From positions 5,378,295 through 5,442,294 of the forward strand of contig CM051463.1 of NCBI GenBank assembly GCA_028095005.1: a stretch of DNA of 64,000 nucleotides. The letters are read 5' to 3'. The notes beneath the pieces are model-generated. The model was not told the origin of the DNA and did no database searches. It was given only the letters and a program-made list of their open reading frames with translations. Below are positions 1 through 9,173 of the stretch, piece by piece (the stretch's first letter is position 1; every line of letters starts with the position of its first letter). The translations under genes were made by a program, and so were the position numbers. The stretch is from Rhynchospora pubera. Taxonomy: Eukaryota; Streptophyta; Magnoliopsida; Poales; Cyperaceae.

Positions 1-5
1 TCTAA

Positions 6-173
6 GGGGCTGTTTGGATTCCTTTGGAAAGTTGGGAAATTTCATCTTCCTAGCATAAATTTATTATAAACAATCCAAACTCTTCATAAATTTAAACACT
101 TCCCAATAAATTTATGCCTAAGAATAAGAAATTCCCCAAATTCTCTAAATTCCTAAACGATCCAAACGGCCCC
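6..173. mobile_element. Tourist-like MITE (PIF/Harbinger type)
   Basis: Seen: the ends are GGGGCTGTTTGGATTCC and its near complement GATCCAAACGGCCCC, flanked by the 3-bp repeat TAA (3-5 and 174-176). The inside is AT-rich and shares the stretch around TTATAAACAATCCAAACTC with copies at 27.3, 33.25, 38.7, 55.3 and 55.8 kb. Short length, GGG-GTTTGG ends and a 3-bp target repeat are what Tourist-like MITEs show. There is no coding capacity. Confidence 0.8.
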
Positions 174-232
174 TAAGAGTTTTAATCGTAACTCATGGAG
201 GATTTTTTGTGATGAATCTCACCGTAGCTAAA

Positions 233-322
<90 letters not shown>
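233..322. repeat. Compound (CT)n(AT)n microsatellite
   Basis: A run of CT dinucleotides passes directly into a long run of AT dinucleotides. A similar compound repeat lies at 1496-1532. Confidence 0.95.
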
Positions 323-325
<3 letters not shown>

Positions 326-344
326 GTTTCTAATTAGATTAATG

Positions 345-475
345 ATTTTCTAAAATTTAAAAAAATACTTAAAAATTTCGAAAAAATGTAAAATTTAGTC
401 TGTATGGAGATTTCAATAGGGAGATCATATTAGACGATTTGAATCGGTCATTTGATCTAAATTTAGAAGTTTTGA
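345..475. repeat. Half copy of an AT-rich palindromic MITE family
   Basis: The segment reads TGTAAAATTTAGTCTGTATG, then a stretch close to GAGATTTCAATAGGGAGATC, then GAATCGGTCATTTGATC. The same ordered blocks (AAATTTGGTCTC, GAGATTTCAA, a GGAYYGACCATT-like block) occur at 26.9-27.2, 33.9-34.2 and 41.57-41.69 kb. Only one arm is recognisable here. No gene is seen between 177 and 960. Confidence 0.5.
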
Positions 476-959
476 GCGCAACTCACCGACCCTTTAGTGA
501 GTTGCAACTCACAATAGCAAAATTATATATACAAGATGTTTTTACTATTACCAAATAATAAAAATAGAAATTTTGAAGTTTTATGCATGGACTGATTTAA
601 AAGTCAATACAAGATTTACAGAAATTTTTTCTTTTGAAACAATACTAAAAGGATGCCAGTACACATTACAACAATACATCAATAGACCAATCGATCTGTG
701 CACCTGGAACAACAAAGAAGATAACTAACTATCCTAAAAAAATGAACTCAAGCAAAGCAACAATGCAAAAACTGAAACAATTCTAGGTGCTAAAAAATAA
801 AAGCAGGGACTGGGGAAGGGCCTCTCGAAGCTGAACAAAATTGAATTAAAGAGACAAAGTAGGTGTTATATTCAATGTAATGTTTTACAAGAGACACTGG
901 TAAGATATCAATGTTTCACAAGAGACACTGAACATAATTGAAATAAAAGCATAAAATAG

Positions 960-1410
960 AAAATCACTCACTTATCAAGGTTGACAATTGATTCTCGGTC
1001 ACGACTGATCCCAGCAATAGCCGTCGAATCCTTCTCCTCCATTTCTTTATCTCCTCTTTACTTGGCTTGTAAAAACAAGTGCGAACAGTTAACTTAAGGG
1101 AGGAGGAGAAAGGGAAGGGAAGAGAGAGTGAGAGGAGAGAAGTACCTTTCGATTTGGCCAGAAACCCTAGTATTCGAGTGAGAAATTTTGATTGTTCTGC
1201 AATAGAGGCGCGCAAGAGAGCAGGATTAGAAGAAACTTAGGTCCAGTGAGAGAGACGAGAGGAAAAATTCTGTCGAAAGTCGGACGAGCAGTCCGAGGAG
1301 AGAGGCAAGAGGAAATATTTTGTCGAGAGAGATGGAGAGGAGAGGTAATATTTTGTCGCTGGAACAAAATAAAAAAGGGACTCATTTCAAACCCTCTCAT
1401 CTAGCGACAT
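960..1410 (-). other. Candidate 5' exons of an unidentified minus-strand transcript
   Basis: On the minus strand a CTAGGGTTT telo-box-like sequence (common in plant 5' leaders) precedes a donor CGAAAG/GTACTT near 1145. A second segment then begins after TTTTTACAAG near 1070 and runs to GATAA/GTGAGT near 970. That segment has a short frame starting at an ATG near 1042 (first residues MEEKDSTAIAGISRDRE). I do not recognise the product and found no convincing downstream exons, so this may be a non-coding transcript or a gene relic. The purine-rich DNA at 1090-1370 belongs to the same block. Confidence 0.25.
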
Positions 1411-1493
1411 CATCGCGATAAATCTGAGAACAGATCCAACAATCCGGATTCGCAGTGCACAAAAGCTCCAATACATCACAGTGCACCATAGCA

Positions 1494-1495
<2 letters not shown>

Positions 1496-1532
<37 letters not shown>
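1496..1532. repeat. Compound (CT)n(AT)n microsatellite
   Basis: CT dinucleotides followed by AT dinucleotides. I see no gene in the AT-rich DNA from here to 2200. Confidence 0.9.
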
Positions 1533-2201
1533 TGACGAATAACAGATAACCATGACTTGAAAAGAGAGAATTTATGTTTATATACAATTTGCTAGATATT
1601 ATAACATTCTATGACTTTCTATCTAATCTAGCTATTTGCGATGATACAATTACCATTCCACCCTACTTGTCTTTTCTTTCTTTTCTTTCTTTTTGTCAAA
1701 TTTCCTGCATTCTCATGTATCATGTTACATATGTATATTCTTTCAATCTTATTAAAATCACTTCAACTTTTAGATGATGATTCTCTTGAACCGAAAAGAT
1801 TCTTATACGGAACCATTGTGAGATATATAATGAAACAAGAAATAATTACTTCAAAGCCTAATAAATCTGGTATCACATTTGTATGATATCTTCATACTTC
1901 TTCAGTGTAAAGCCGACAATGCTTAAAAGAAATGGAAACTCCTATTTGCCCTCTCTATCTGCGCAACAATGATTAATTTCAAATTAAATGGATTCTTCAG
2001 AAAAGCAACGGGAATATTTGAAATCAAGCTGTCACAAGATCTTGTATTAGGAGGTGCATGGTTAAGTGTACTTTTCTGATCTTTCATGCAAACAAGTGTA
2101 TTGGTACTACAAAAATTCATGAAACCGAAAAAGCTTAAGTTTCCGTACTCCAAGAACAGCCTAAAAGAATCTCTTATTTCATACAAACTTAGCATCAATT
2201 T

Positions 2202-2456
2202 CTATTGTCTTTTTTCTAAATTCTTGCGCCCAGAAAGGTGACCTACTCCTGGGCTATTCCCTGGTGTAGTCGGCCGGTTATCAGTAACTGCGACCATCGA
2301 ATTAATGCCGTCATTTAGAGACCTTTTAGCGTCGGTAGCAAGATCACCTTGAATAGGACTTCTCTCAGCTGGGTGTAGTTTTCTTGCCTCACATGAGATT
2401 ACCATTGTTAAACAAAACAACAGGATATATGCGCTTCTGACATTGGATTTGGCCAT
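2202..2456 (-). CDS. CEP: CEP-family secreted signalling peptide precursor
   Basis: An 84-residue single-exon precursor. Residues 1-24 form a signal peptide (hydrophobic ILLFCLTMVIS ending at CEA), followed by the RKL motif shared with the second CEP gene in this window. A variable middle leads to the conserved CEP box at residues 59-73, DNRPTTPGNSPGVGH, and a short basic tail. In this family the box is cut out and proline-hydroxylated in the secretory route, and the 15-residue hormone is sensed by CEPR leucine-rich receptor kinases in nitrogen-demand and root-growth signalling. The start is the first ATG and gives a clean signal peptide. A TATA box lies about 95 bp upstream. A CACTA element begins about 400 bp upstream of the ATG. 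Family assignment is secure; the precise role of this copy is inferred. Confidence 0.93.
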   Translation of the reverse strand: MAKSNVRSAYILLFCLTMVISCEARKLHPAERSPIQGDLATDAKRSLNDGINSMVAVTDNRPTTPGNSPGVGHLSGRKNLEKRQ

Positions 2457-2550
2457 GAGTATTTCTGTTGTTTGAGAATAAGAGTGGGTATACCTGGGAT
2501 AAACTTACAGTTGATTAGTTAGTTGTCTTTGTGACAGTTATGATCCTATC

Positions 2551-2561
2551 TCTATTTATAG
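2551..2561 (-). promoter_or_regulatory. TATA box of the first CEP gene
   Basis: Minus strand reads CTATAAATAGA, a consensus plant TATA box, 95-105 bp upstream of the ATG at 2456. Confidence 0.7.
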
Positions 2562-2883
2562 TGAGAGAACTAATTTAACATTTCCAATGACCGCACCACT
2601 AACTAATATTAAAAAGTGGAAATAAAAAGGTAAAGGTAACGTGATGCCAACTTGATGCGACTGTTGGACGTTAAAGTAGATCTTTTGAGAAGGAATCTGA
2701 AGATATAAGAGAAGGTTCTGAAATTTATCATGTAAAAGAACATAAAACAAGAAAAGTCTATAACGTAAGTTGTAACTGTATTGCTCATGCATGTATATAT
2801 AGACAGAGAAGATGTCAATATATGACAAGTAAAATATATAGAAGGCATATCTGTCATCACTCCACTGCGCCATATTATTTTTT

Positions 2884-3233
2884 TAGTACCGGTTTATTAT
2901 GAATCTTTAGTACCGGTTTTGCAGTGGTACTAATAATAGGGGGTGCTAAAGATATTTAAAAACCGGTACTAAATAGGCGGTACTGAAGACAGGGCCCAAT
3001 TTGCGGGGAAAACCAGCAGCTAACATTAGTACCGGTTTTTTAATAAAAACCGGTACTAAAAATAATACTTTTAGTACCGGTTTTTAAATAAAAACCGGTA
3101 CTAATGTTAGCAAACTGTTTTATTTTAAAAATTTAAAAAATTTTGGTATCATTAGTACCGGTTTTTAGTCTAAAAACCGGTACTAAATATCTCTTCAGTA
3201 CCGGTTTATTATTAAAAACCGGTACTAATAATA
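2884..3233. repeat. Left subterminal repeat array of the CACTA element
   Basis: Repeated units of TTTAGTACCGGTTTTTA paired with TAAAAACCGGTACTAAA form consecutive short hairpins. In En/Spm-type elements such motifs are binding sites for the element's second protein (TNPA); that role is inferred here. Confidence 0.85.
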
Positions 3234-3425
3234 ATCAATATAAAAAAAAAATATTTTTGTTTCTGGGGCTAGCGCCATTTTTGCTAGCCATCAAATAAGA
3301 ATACCGATATGTACCAGCAATTTACATATCACATGCATCATACACACAATAATAATTATCAAATCACATGCAAATTAACATTTATCATAACATCTAATAT
3401 ATTAATATCACAAATTTTGTAGTCA

Positions 3426-6400
3426 TCAATTATTAGCACCTAAATATCCAAGTAAAAAGCCGAACCACTCATTTACAGTAAAATTAATCTCGTCCTCGCT
3501 ATAACGCTTCCCCATAAGTTGCAAAAACTGCATTTTATTGGCATTTCATATAGTTAGTAACCTATGAACTCTAAACTCCACAATATAATATACATTAAAC
3601 TCTAAATTATAAACCTTAAAACATTTTCATATATATACATTAAGGTTAATTAAACTTAATCCATACCGATGGTAGGTCCGGATGTAGCGTGCAGTGATCA
3701 AGGATCTTGCGTAGCGAAGTCATCGCATAAAAGCCGCAATCTGTATTGTTTGGTTGTCGTGGACTCTACAAGAACATAAAATAATACTATTAAGTTTAAA
3801 TTAAATAAATTACGAAATTGTTGAAACTACATATATTAGTATTGAACTATGTACGGGAATCATTTGAACTTCAAACTTGGGAACTTGGACCAATCTTGAC
3901 AGAGCTCTGCAAAATTAAATATAAAATTATGAAAATTCATTTCTAAATATTAGTATATAACTAAACAATGCATACACGCATTATATATATATATATGTTA
4001 AGTCTAAACTTACTGATCGTATTTTCGTAGAATTGGAGATTGGTAGCCTTCGTTCGATTGGAGTGAATCTACTATCCACATCTTTCGTGTCGAGAGTTTT
4101 GCGATAATAATCACAAAATGCGACCTGTAATTACATACATATTATCTCTTTGTTGGTGAAATTAACATTAAACTGTACATTCATAATAAAAGATAAAGTC
4201 AGAATTAGAGATTTTATAACTAACCGATTATGATGCACTAAAACATGGTAGGGATCCCTTTTAGCATACTTCTTCAGAAGATTCGCTATGTATCGTACAG
4301 TTCCGAGCTCATCTTGCATTACATCCCGACCCGAGCATCTTTTCGGATCCCAAAATATCCACTTCTTCATCAAAGTATCAGCACAATATTGCCTGCACCG
4401 CCTAAATGTTGTATGTACAATGTTTAGGGTTTAGGGTTTTAATTTATTAGACATATCATATAACCAATGATCAATTGTTGTAAAGTTAAGAAAGTACTTA
4501 CAAGATCCAAAGTTTAATCACTTGAACGAAGAGTTCATTCCTACTGAAGACATGGCGGATGTCTTTAAATTCGAGGATGAAGGTCTTCACATCTTGAAAT
4601 TCGAAATCAGCAGGAATATCGGCGAATTCAGTCACTGATTTGTCGAACATCCTCATATAGTCGTGCATTCTCTTTGCGTGAGGCCCAATCTGTGCCAACT
4701 TCTCATCAGGGACGAACGGATCGTGCAATTGAATGTCCTCCTCCGCAAAAAACTGATCCACACTCTCCTCTTCATCTTCATCACCCTCTTGCACCTTCTC
4801 ATTTCCCTTATCTTGCGGAGGAATATGTGGAGTTTGTTTCGTCATTTTCCTCACTTGCTCCTATAAAATCCACATTAGTCATCAAAACGATATATTTCTC
4901 ATTTTTTAATATAGCAGTATATATAATAATTAGAACTTTGGAAAATTTATAATTGAAATCAAGATTTACCAGTTTTGTCAAGTCATAATCTACCATATGA
5001 CCCGGCCATCTTAGAAATGAACCTTGGAGAACACCAAGCTGATCATCTGCGTTAGGAGGTGGAAAAGGTACTATCACGTGTCTGGCACTATCGAAAACTT
5101 CTAAGATTTGTACCTTCACCTCCCCTATGCCAACTGGTTGTCCATGGACTATCTCAGAAACCTGTGCAAACACCATAGCTCTAGCTACATACACAGGCGT
5201 CCCAGATATCCCTGGTAGGAGCAGCAAGGCTTCGACAGGCCCCTGTATTAACGAATTAGAAATCCTAAATACTATATGAGGGCAAAAGCAATTAATATCT
5301 ATCATAAGCTAGGTGTAATTAAGAACCTGATAAGTAGATGGAGGAATCGGATGCGGTTGATTGTTGCTACCCTGTGATAGCATAATCATGGCTTGTTGAA
5401 AAATTGGATCGTAGGTCTGCGGTGACTGGACTTGCGAGAACTGTTGCATTCGCCTGTTCCATTCCTCATCCATTCGGGCCTTGAATTCCTCATCCATTCG
5501 TCTTTTCACTTCCTCTTGCACCATCCGATCAACCTCCTCTTTGCTAAACCCCTTGTTTGATTTTCTTGTACCACTACCGTACACCTGCTTCACGCCTGAG
5601 AACACCGGATATCCTCTCAACCGTCCAGAATGCTCTGGTGTACCGATCGCAGAAGTCAAGATATCATTTTGACGAACCGGTTGAACTTCCCCTGACTTAA
5701 CTAGAGCAACCTATCACAAAAAAATTTAAAGTTAAACAAAATTGAACTCATTGAATTCACAAAATAAAGTTATTTGAGTTGTTACACTTACTGCTTTGTC
5801 GACCACCTCGGCAGCCCTAGGATTTTTAACAACAAGTTCACCGGTAGCTTCATCCGTTACTGCACGTGCTCTACTCCAACTGTACGTCCTGTCATCCATA
5901 TCCTTGGTAATAACCGATGACGCACCATGTACCTTTTCTCCTTCTTTCCATCTAGATTCAGCACTTATATAACCGCCTGATCCCAGTCTGTGGGGCATGT
6001 CCCTTTTTGCTGCATTTTGACGGCCTTGCATACTCATTTTCAAGTAGCAGATTCAAAAGACTTGTTAGTATAAACAAAAAAAAACTAAGCAATTAAGTAA
6101 AAGCGAAAGATACTCATTTTCATACCTTAAACTTCTCGCTGGAATGATACTCTTGCATTGCCTCAAATTCTTCTTTCGAGATGTTCTGTACATCCCATGG
6201 TGAGGGTGCACCTTCCTTTGGATTCTCCAAGTAAGCCTTATTCTGATATGACCAAAAAGACACGTTATAATTAAAATTGATGCTAAATCAATCGTTTATA
6301 AATGAACATGTATTATAGAGGAAATTCTCTCACCAATCGAATTTTCCAATGTCTCCAAGACTCGTTACAGTTACGTAGAATCTTCTTCTTAACATCCAGT

Positions 6401-6812
6401 GGTAAGTCATCCGGAAGTTTCCAATCCTGTGCTATTTGTTTGTACAAATTTTTTTTCAACTCATTTGGCACCGCAATCCAATTAGGATAACTGCATTCAT
6501 TTCATTTGTATAAGTGCATTAATACTATAATCAAATGATAATTCATATCTCAAATTCATATTAATACCTGCAAGGAATCATATCTCTTGTTTTTGAAGCA
6601 CACCAATTTGTGAATGCCTTTGCATTTTCGCCAATCGGCTTGCATTTCTCGTTAAACTCGACTTTCATGTCCTGTCCAGCAGCTATCTTTTTGCGTGTCT
6701 TCAAACACTTAGCCGTTGATCTTTTTCCCCTTTTGTTACTAACAATAATCTCCTCTTCCGAACTCGAGTCATTCGGGTTCATCCCGGGATCCTGATCATT
6801 TCTGTCCGACAT
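3426..6812 (-). CDS. CACTA-encoded protein: Ptta/En/Spm (Transposase_24) region joined to a Ulp1-like C48 cysteine protease
   Basis: Exons I can place, in transcript order: 6812-6568, 6490-6334, 6242-6126, about 6037-5792, 5710-5327, 5242-4970, 4860-4502, 4392-4225, 4124-4014, 3906-3855, 3765-3667, 3527-3426. Together about 760 residues, starting MSDRNDQDPG. The 5' exons carry the plant Ptta/En/Spm transposase region (GRQNAAKRDM, a basic WRHWK stretch) followed by a charged coiled coil. The 3' exons form a Ulp1-type protease: the His in RSHFVIIIAK, the Asp in MWIVDSLQ, and the Gln and Cys in QPNNTDCGFYAM make a complete triad. Phases match at every junction except into the fourth exon, where the expected acceptor reads TG instead of AG. 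That may be a disabling change or a misplaced junction. In related elements this protein is thought to bind subterminal repeats; the protease target is unknown. Confidence 0.72.
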
Positions 6813-7138
6813 TGCTGTAATTTAAAATCCAAGTTACATACCACAACTTACATGCACAAAGTCAAACACATAACACAAAAATTAATAGAGCTCAAATTAA
6901 AATAATTCACAATTCAATCTCAAATAACATTAGAAATGAAAATTAATAGCAAGCTCAATCTCAAATAACATAATAATAGATAAAATAACATAGTACTAAT
7001 CCAAGGAAAGGTTCATATAATTGGATCACCAAGGAATACAACAAAATAACATAGTACTAATCCAAACATAAACACTAAAGTTCACTTAAACATAAACACT
7101 AAGTTCACTTAATCCAAACACAAACATAAACACTAAGT

Positions 7139-7381
7139 TCACTTATTGTCATCAGTATTTTCTTCTCTAATTTCTGTGTATGGTGCCACAAACTTATCAA
7201 TTAAAAACTTGAAAAATATTGCAGCCTCTTCATAATTCGGCTTCTTGGCCTCGTTTTGGTTAGGCTGGTTTTGAGATGCCTGATTTTGAGAGGCTGGGTT
7301 GGAACGAACGTTTCGCCTAACATAAACTCGTTCGATGGATTTTTTCGCATTTTGGTTGCTTCCTTCACCTTTCTCCATCAC
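7139..7381 (-). CDS. Small hypothetical CACTA protein (80 aa)
   Basis: An 80-residue ORF starting MMEKGEGSNQN, with the motif ERVYVRRNV, an Asn/Gln-rich low-complexity middle and a tail KFLIDKFVAPYTE. Its N-terminus resembles that of the next ORF at 7631-7963 (K-EGSN-N-K ... VYVR), so the two look like diverged duplicates. I recognise no domain. It lies between the two main genes of the CACTA element on the same strand and may be an exon of a longer transcript. Confidence 0.4.
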   Translation of the reverse strand: MMEKGEGSNQNAKKSIERVYVRRNVRSNPASQNQASQNQPNQNEAKKPNYEEAAIFFKFLIDKFVAPYTEIREENTDDNK

Positions 7382-7630
7382 TACCTAATTAAAACACCAT
7401 ATATAATTTATTTAGATGATAATTAAAGCATATATTCAATCATGGATAGTTAATCAATTCATACACAATAATAATAATTTATATAATAATTAAAACATTA
7501 TAACATAGATATAGATAAAACCAAATAACATTTTCCAAACTTAAGGTTCATACAAATTAAGGTTCAAATTAACATAGATAATAATTAAAACAACAATTCA
7601 AACACTTAAACGCTAAATTAAACCCTAAAT

Positions 7631-7963
7631 TCACTCCTTCTTTTCTTCCTCTATCTCCTCTGGCTCCTCATCTGGCATCTCCTCTGGGACCTCCTCCCAA
7701 TCTGCAGGAGTCCGTCCGCAACCGACTGGAAAACGCCTCACAGCAGATACAGACCTCCTAGGGAGAGGCTTATCTCGCATCCACTGAGGCACGTATCTCT
7801 GACGAGTGACATCAAACTCTACCTTGGTGTCCGTCTTCGTCTCCGTCTCCGTCTCCTTCTTGGTCTTTTTCTCCTTCTTCTTGTCTTTTTGTCGGACATA
7901 AACTTGTTCAACGGGTTTTTTCCCCTTATTCCCATTTGGGTTGCTTCCTTCCGATTTGTCCAT
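7631..7963 (-). CDS. Small charged hypothetical CACTA protein (110 aa)
   Basis: A 110-residue ORF starting MDKSEGSNPNGNKGKK and sharing VEQVYVRQK with the ORF at 7139-7381. The middle is a Lys/Glu/Thr run, then RYVPQWMRDKPLPRR, then an acidic tail rich in Glu and Pro. The basic-then-acidic layout suggests a nucleic-acid or chromatin-binding accessory protein, but this is a guess from composition. No known domain is recognised. Confidence 0.4.
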   Translation of the reverse strand: MDKSEGSNPNGNKGKKPVEQVYVRQKDKKKEKKTKKETETETKTDTKVEFDVTRQRYVPQWMRDKPLPRRSVSAVRRFPVGCGRTPADWEEVPEEMPDEEPEEIEEEKKE

Positions 7964-8229
7964 TACTACCTTTTAATTAATATATACACATTTAATTTAT
8001 ATACACATTTAATTTACAGTTCAATTTCAACACAAATTAATCAATTCCATTCCACACATTAATTCCTAGCACAATTGAAACACAAAACAATTCCAACAGC
8101 CCCAGAATTTTAGTCCAACAGCCCCGAAATTAACCCAAAACAGCCCCAAAACAGTTCAATTTCAGCCTAATCAATTCAGTCCAAACCCAAACCCAATCAC
8201 ATACAATCACAATTATCAATCAATCAATT

Positions 8230-8800
8230 TCTTAGGGAGAGAGAGAGGGGCTGTCACTGTAATCTAAATTCTCAATTCTCAATTCTCAATTAATCTAATC
8301 AATTTCTAATCATCAATCACAAATGCAAATAGAAAGAGAGAGATAGAGAGAGATGATACCTTCTTAGGGAGAGAGAGAGGGAGGTGTTGTCACTGTCGCG
8401 GTCGCTGCCGTCGGCTCTTGGCTGTCGCGGTCGAGAGAGAGAGGGAGGTGCTGTCGGAGAGACGAAGAGAGGGGCTGTCGGCCGTCGGCTGTGGAAGGGA
8501 GAGAGAGAGCATGTGAGTGAGAAGGAGAGAGAGCATGTGAGTGAGAAGGAGAGAGAGCAGAGAGAGGAAGAGAGTGGGGGAGAGAGAGAAAAAGAGAGAG
8601 CTAGGTAGAGAGAGGAGACTTACCTCCTGTCGATAGAGGAGGAGAAGAAGAGGAGCGTCGTCGGCGAGAGAGAGCGTCGTCGTCGGCGAGACAGAGAGTA
8701 AGAGAGTAAGGTAGCTAGGGTTTTTAGAGATAGAGAGAGATGAGTGCGCGAGAGATCTGTTTCGGACGAGAGGAAGGAGGAAGGGTTTTGGGGGGGGGGC
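8230..8800. repeat. GA-rich low-complexity tract inside the CACTA element
   Basis: Long runs of GAGAGAGAG broken by GTCGTCGGCGAG-type segments, ending in a run of G at about 8790. It lies upstream of the minus-strand genes at 3.4-8.0 kb and could be their 5' leader or promoter (GA repeats are common in plant promoters). Open frames here are composed of the repeat and I do not treat them as genes. Confidence 0.7.
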
Positions 8801-8834
8801 GGGTTATATATTAAAAAAAATAGGGTTTGGTCTT

Positions 8835-9053
8835 TAGTACCGGTTTTTTGTCTAAAAACCGGTACTAAAGATCGTGACGTTTTAAATTCACATGATCTTT
8901 AGTACCGGTTTTTAGATAAAAACCGGTACTAAAGATATTCCCCAATTTTGTCCGTTTAGGTGGGACCCACCTTTACAAATATATTACTTTTTCTTTTAAA
9001 TTAATTGTTGATCTTTAGTACCGGTTTTTAGTCAAAAAACCGGTACTAAAGAT
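8835..9053. repeat. Internal array of CACTA subterminal repeats
   Basis: Three hairpin units of CTTTAGTACCGGTTTTT facing AAAAACCGGTACTAAAG, the same motif as at both ends of the element. Their position in the middle, between the 3' end of the transposase gene and the GA-rich leader of the next gene, is unusual. Confidence 0.85.
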
Positions 9054-9173
9054 AAATTTGAATTCTGGCCCCATTTTTTTTGTATTTGATTATAAAATTA
9101 CAAATATGAATTGAAAATATCATTCTAATAACAAATGAGATAATCTTTTCAAATATTTATTACAAATTCGAAT

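Noticed and set aside
2884..3233. Regularly spaced palindromes that could suggest a CRISPR-like array
   Set aside because: Plant nuclear DNA; the units are hairpins of a CACTA end, with irregular spacers and matching arrays at the other end.
3426..4502. Independent host SUMO protease gene
   Set aside because: Exons join in phase to the transposon second-protein region inside the CACTA boundaries, so it is element-encoded.
8384..8608. Open frame on + rich in Glu, Arg and Gly
   Set aside because: It is a translation of the GA repeat tract with no domain and lies opposite to the element's genes.
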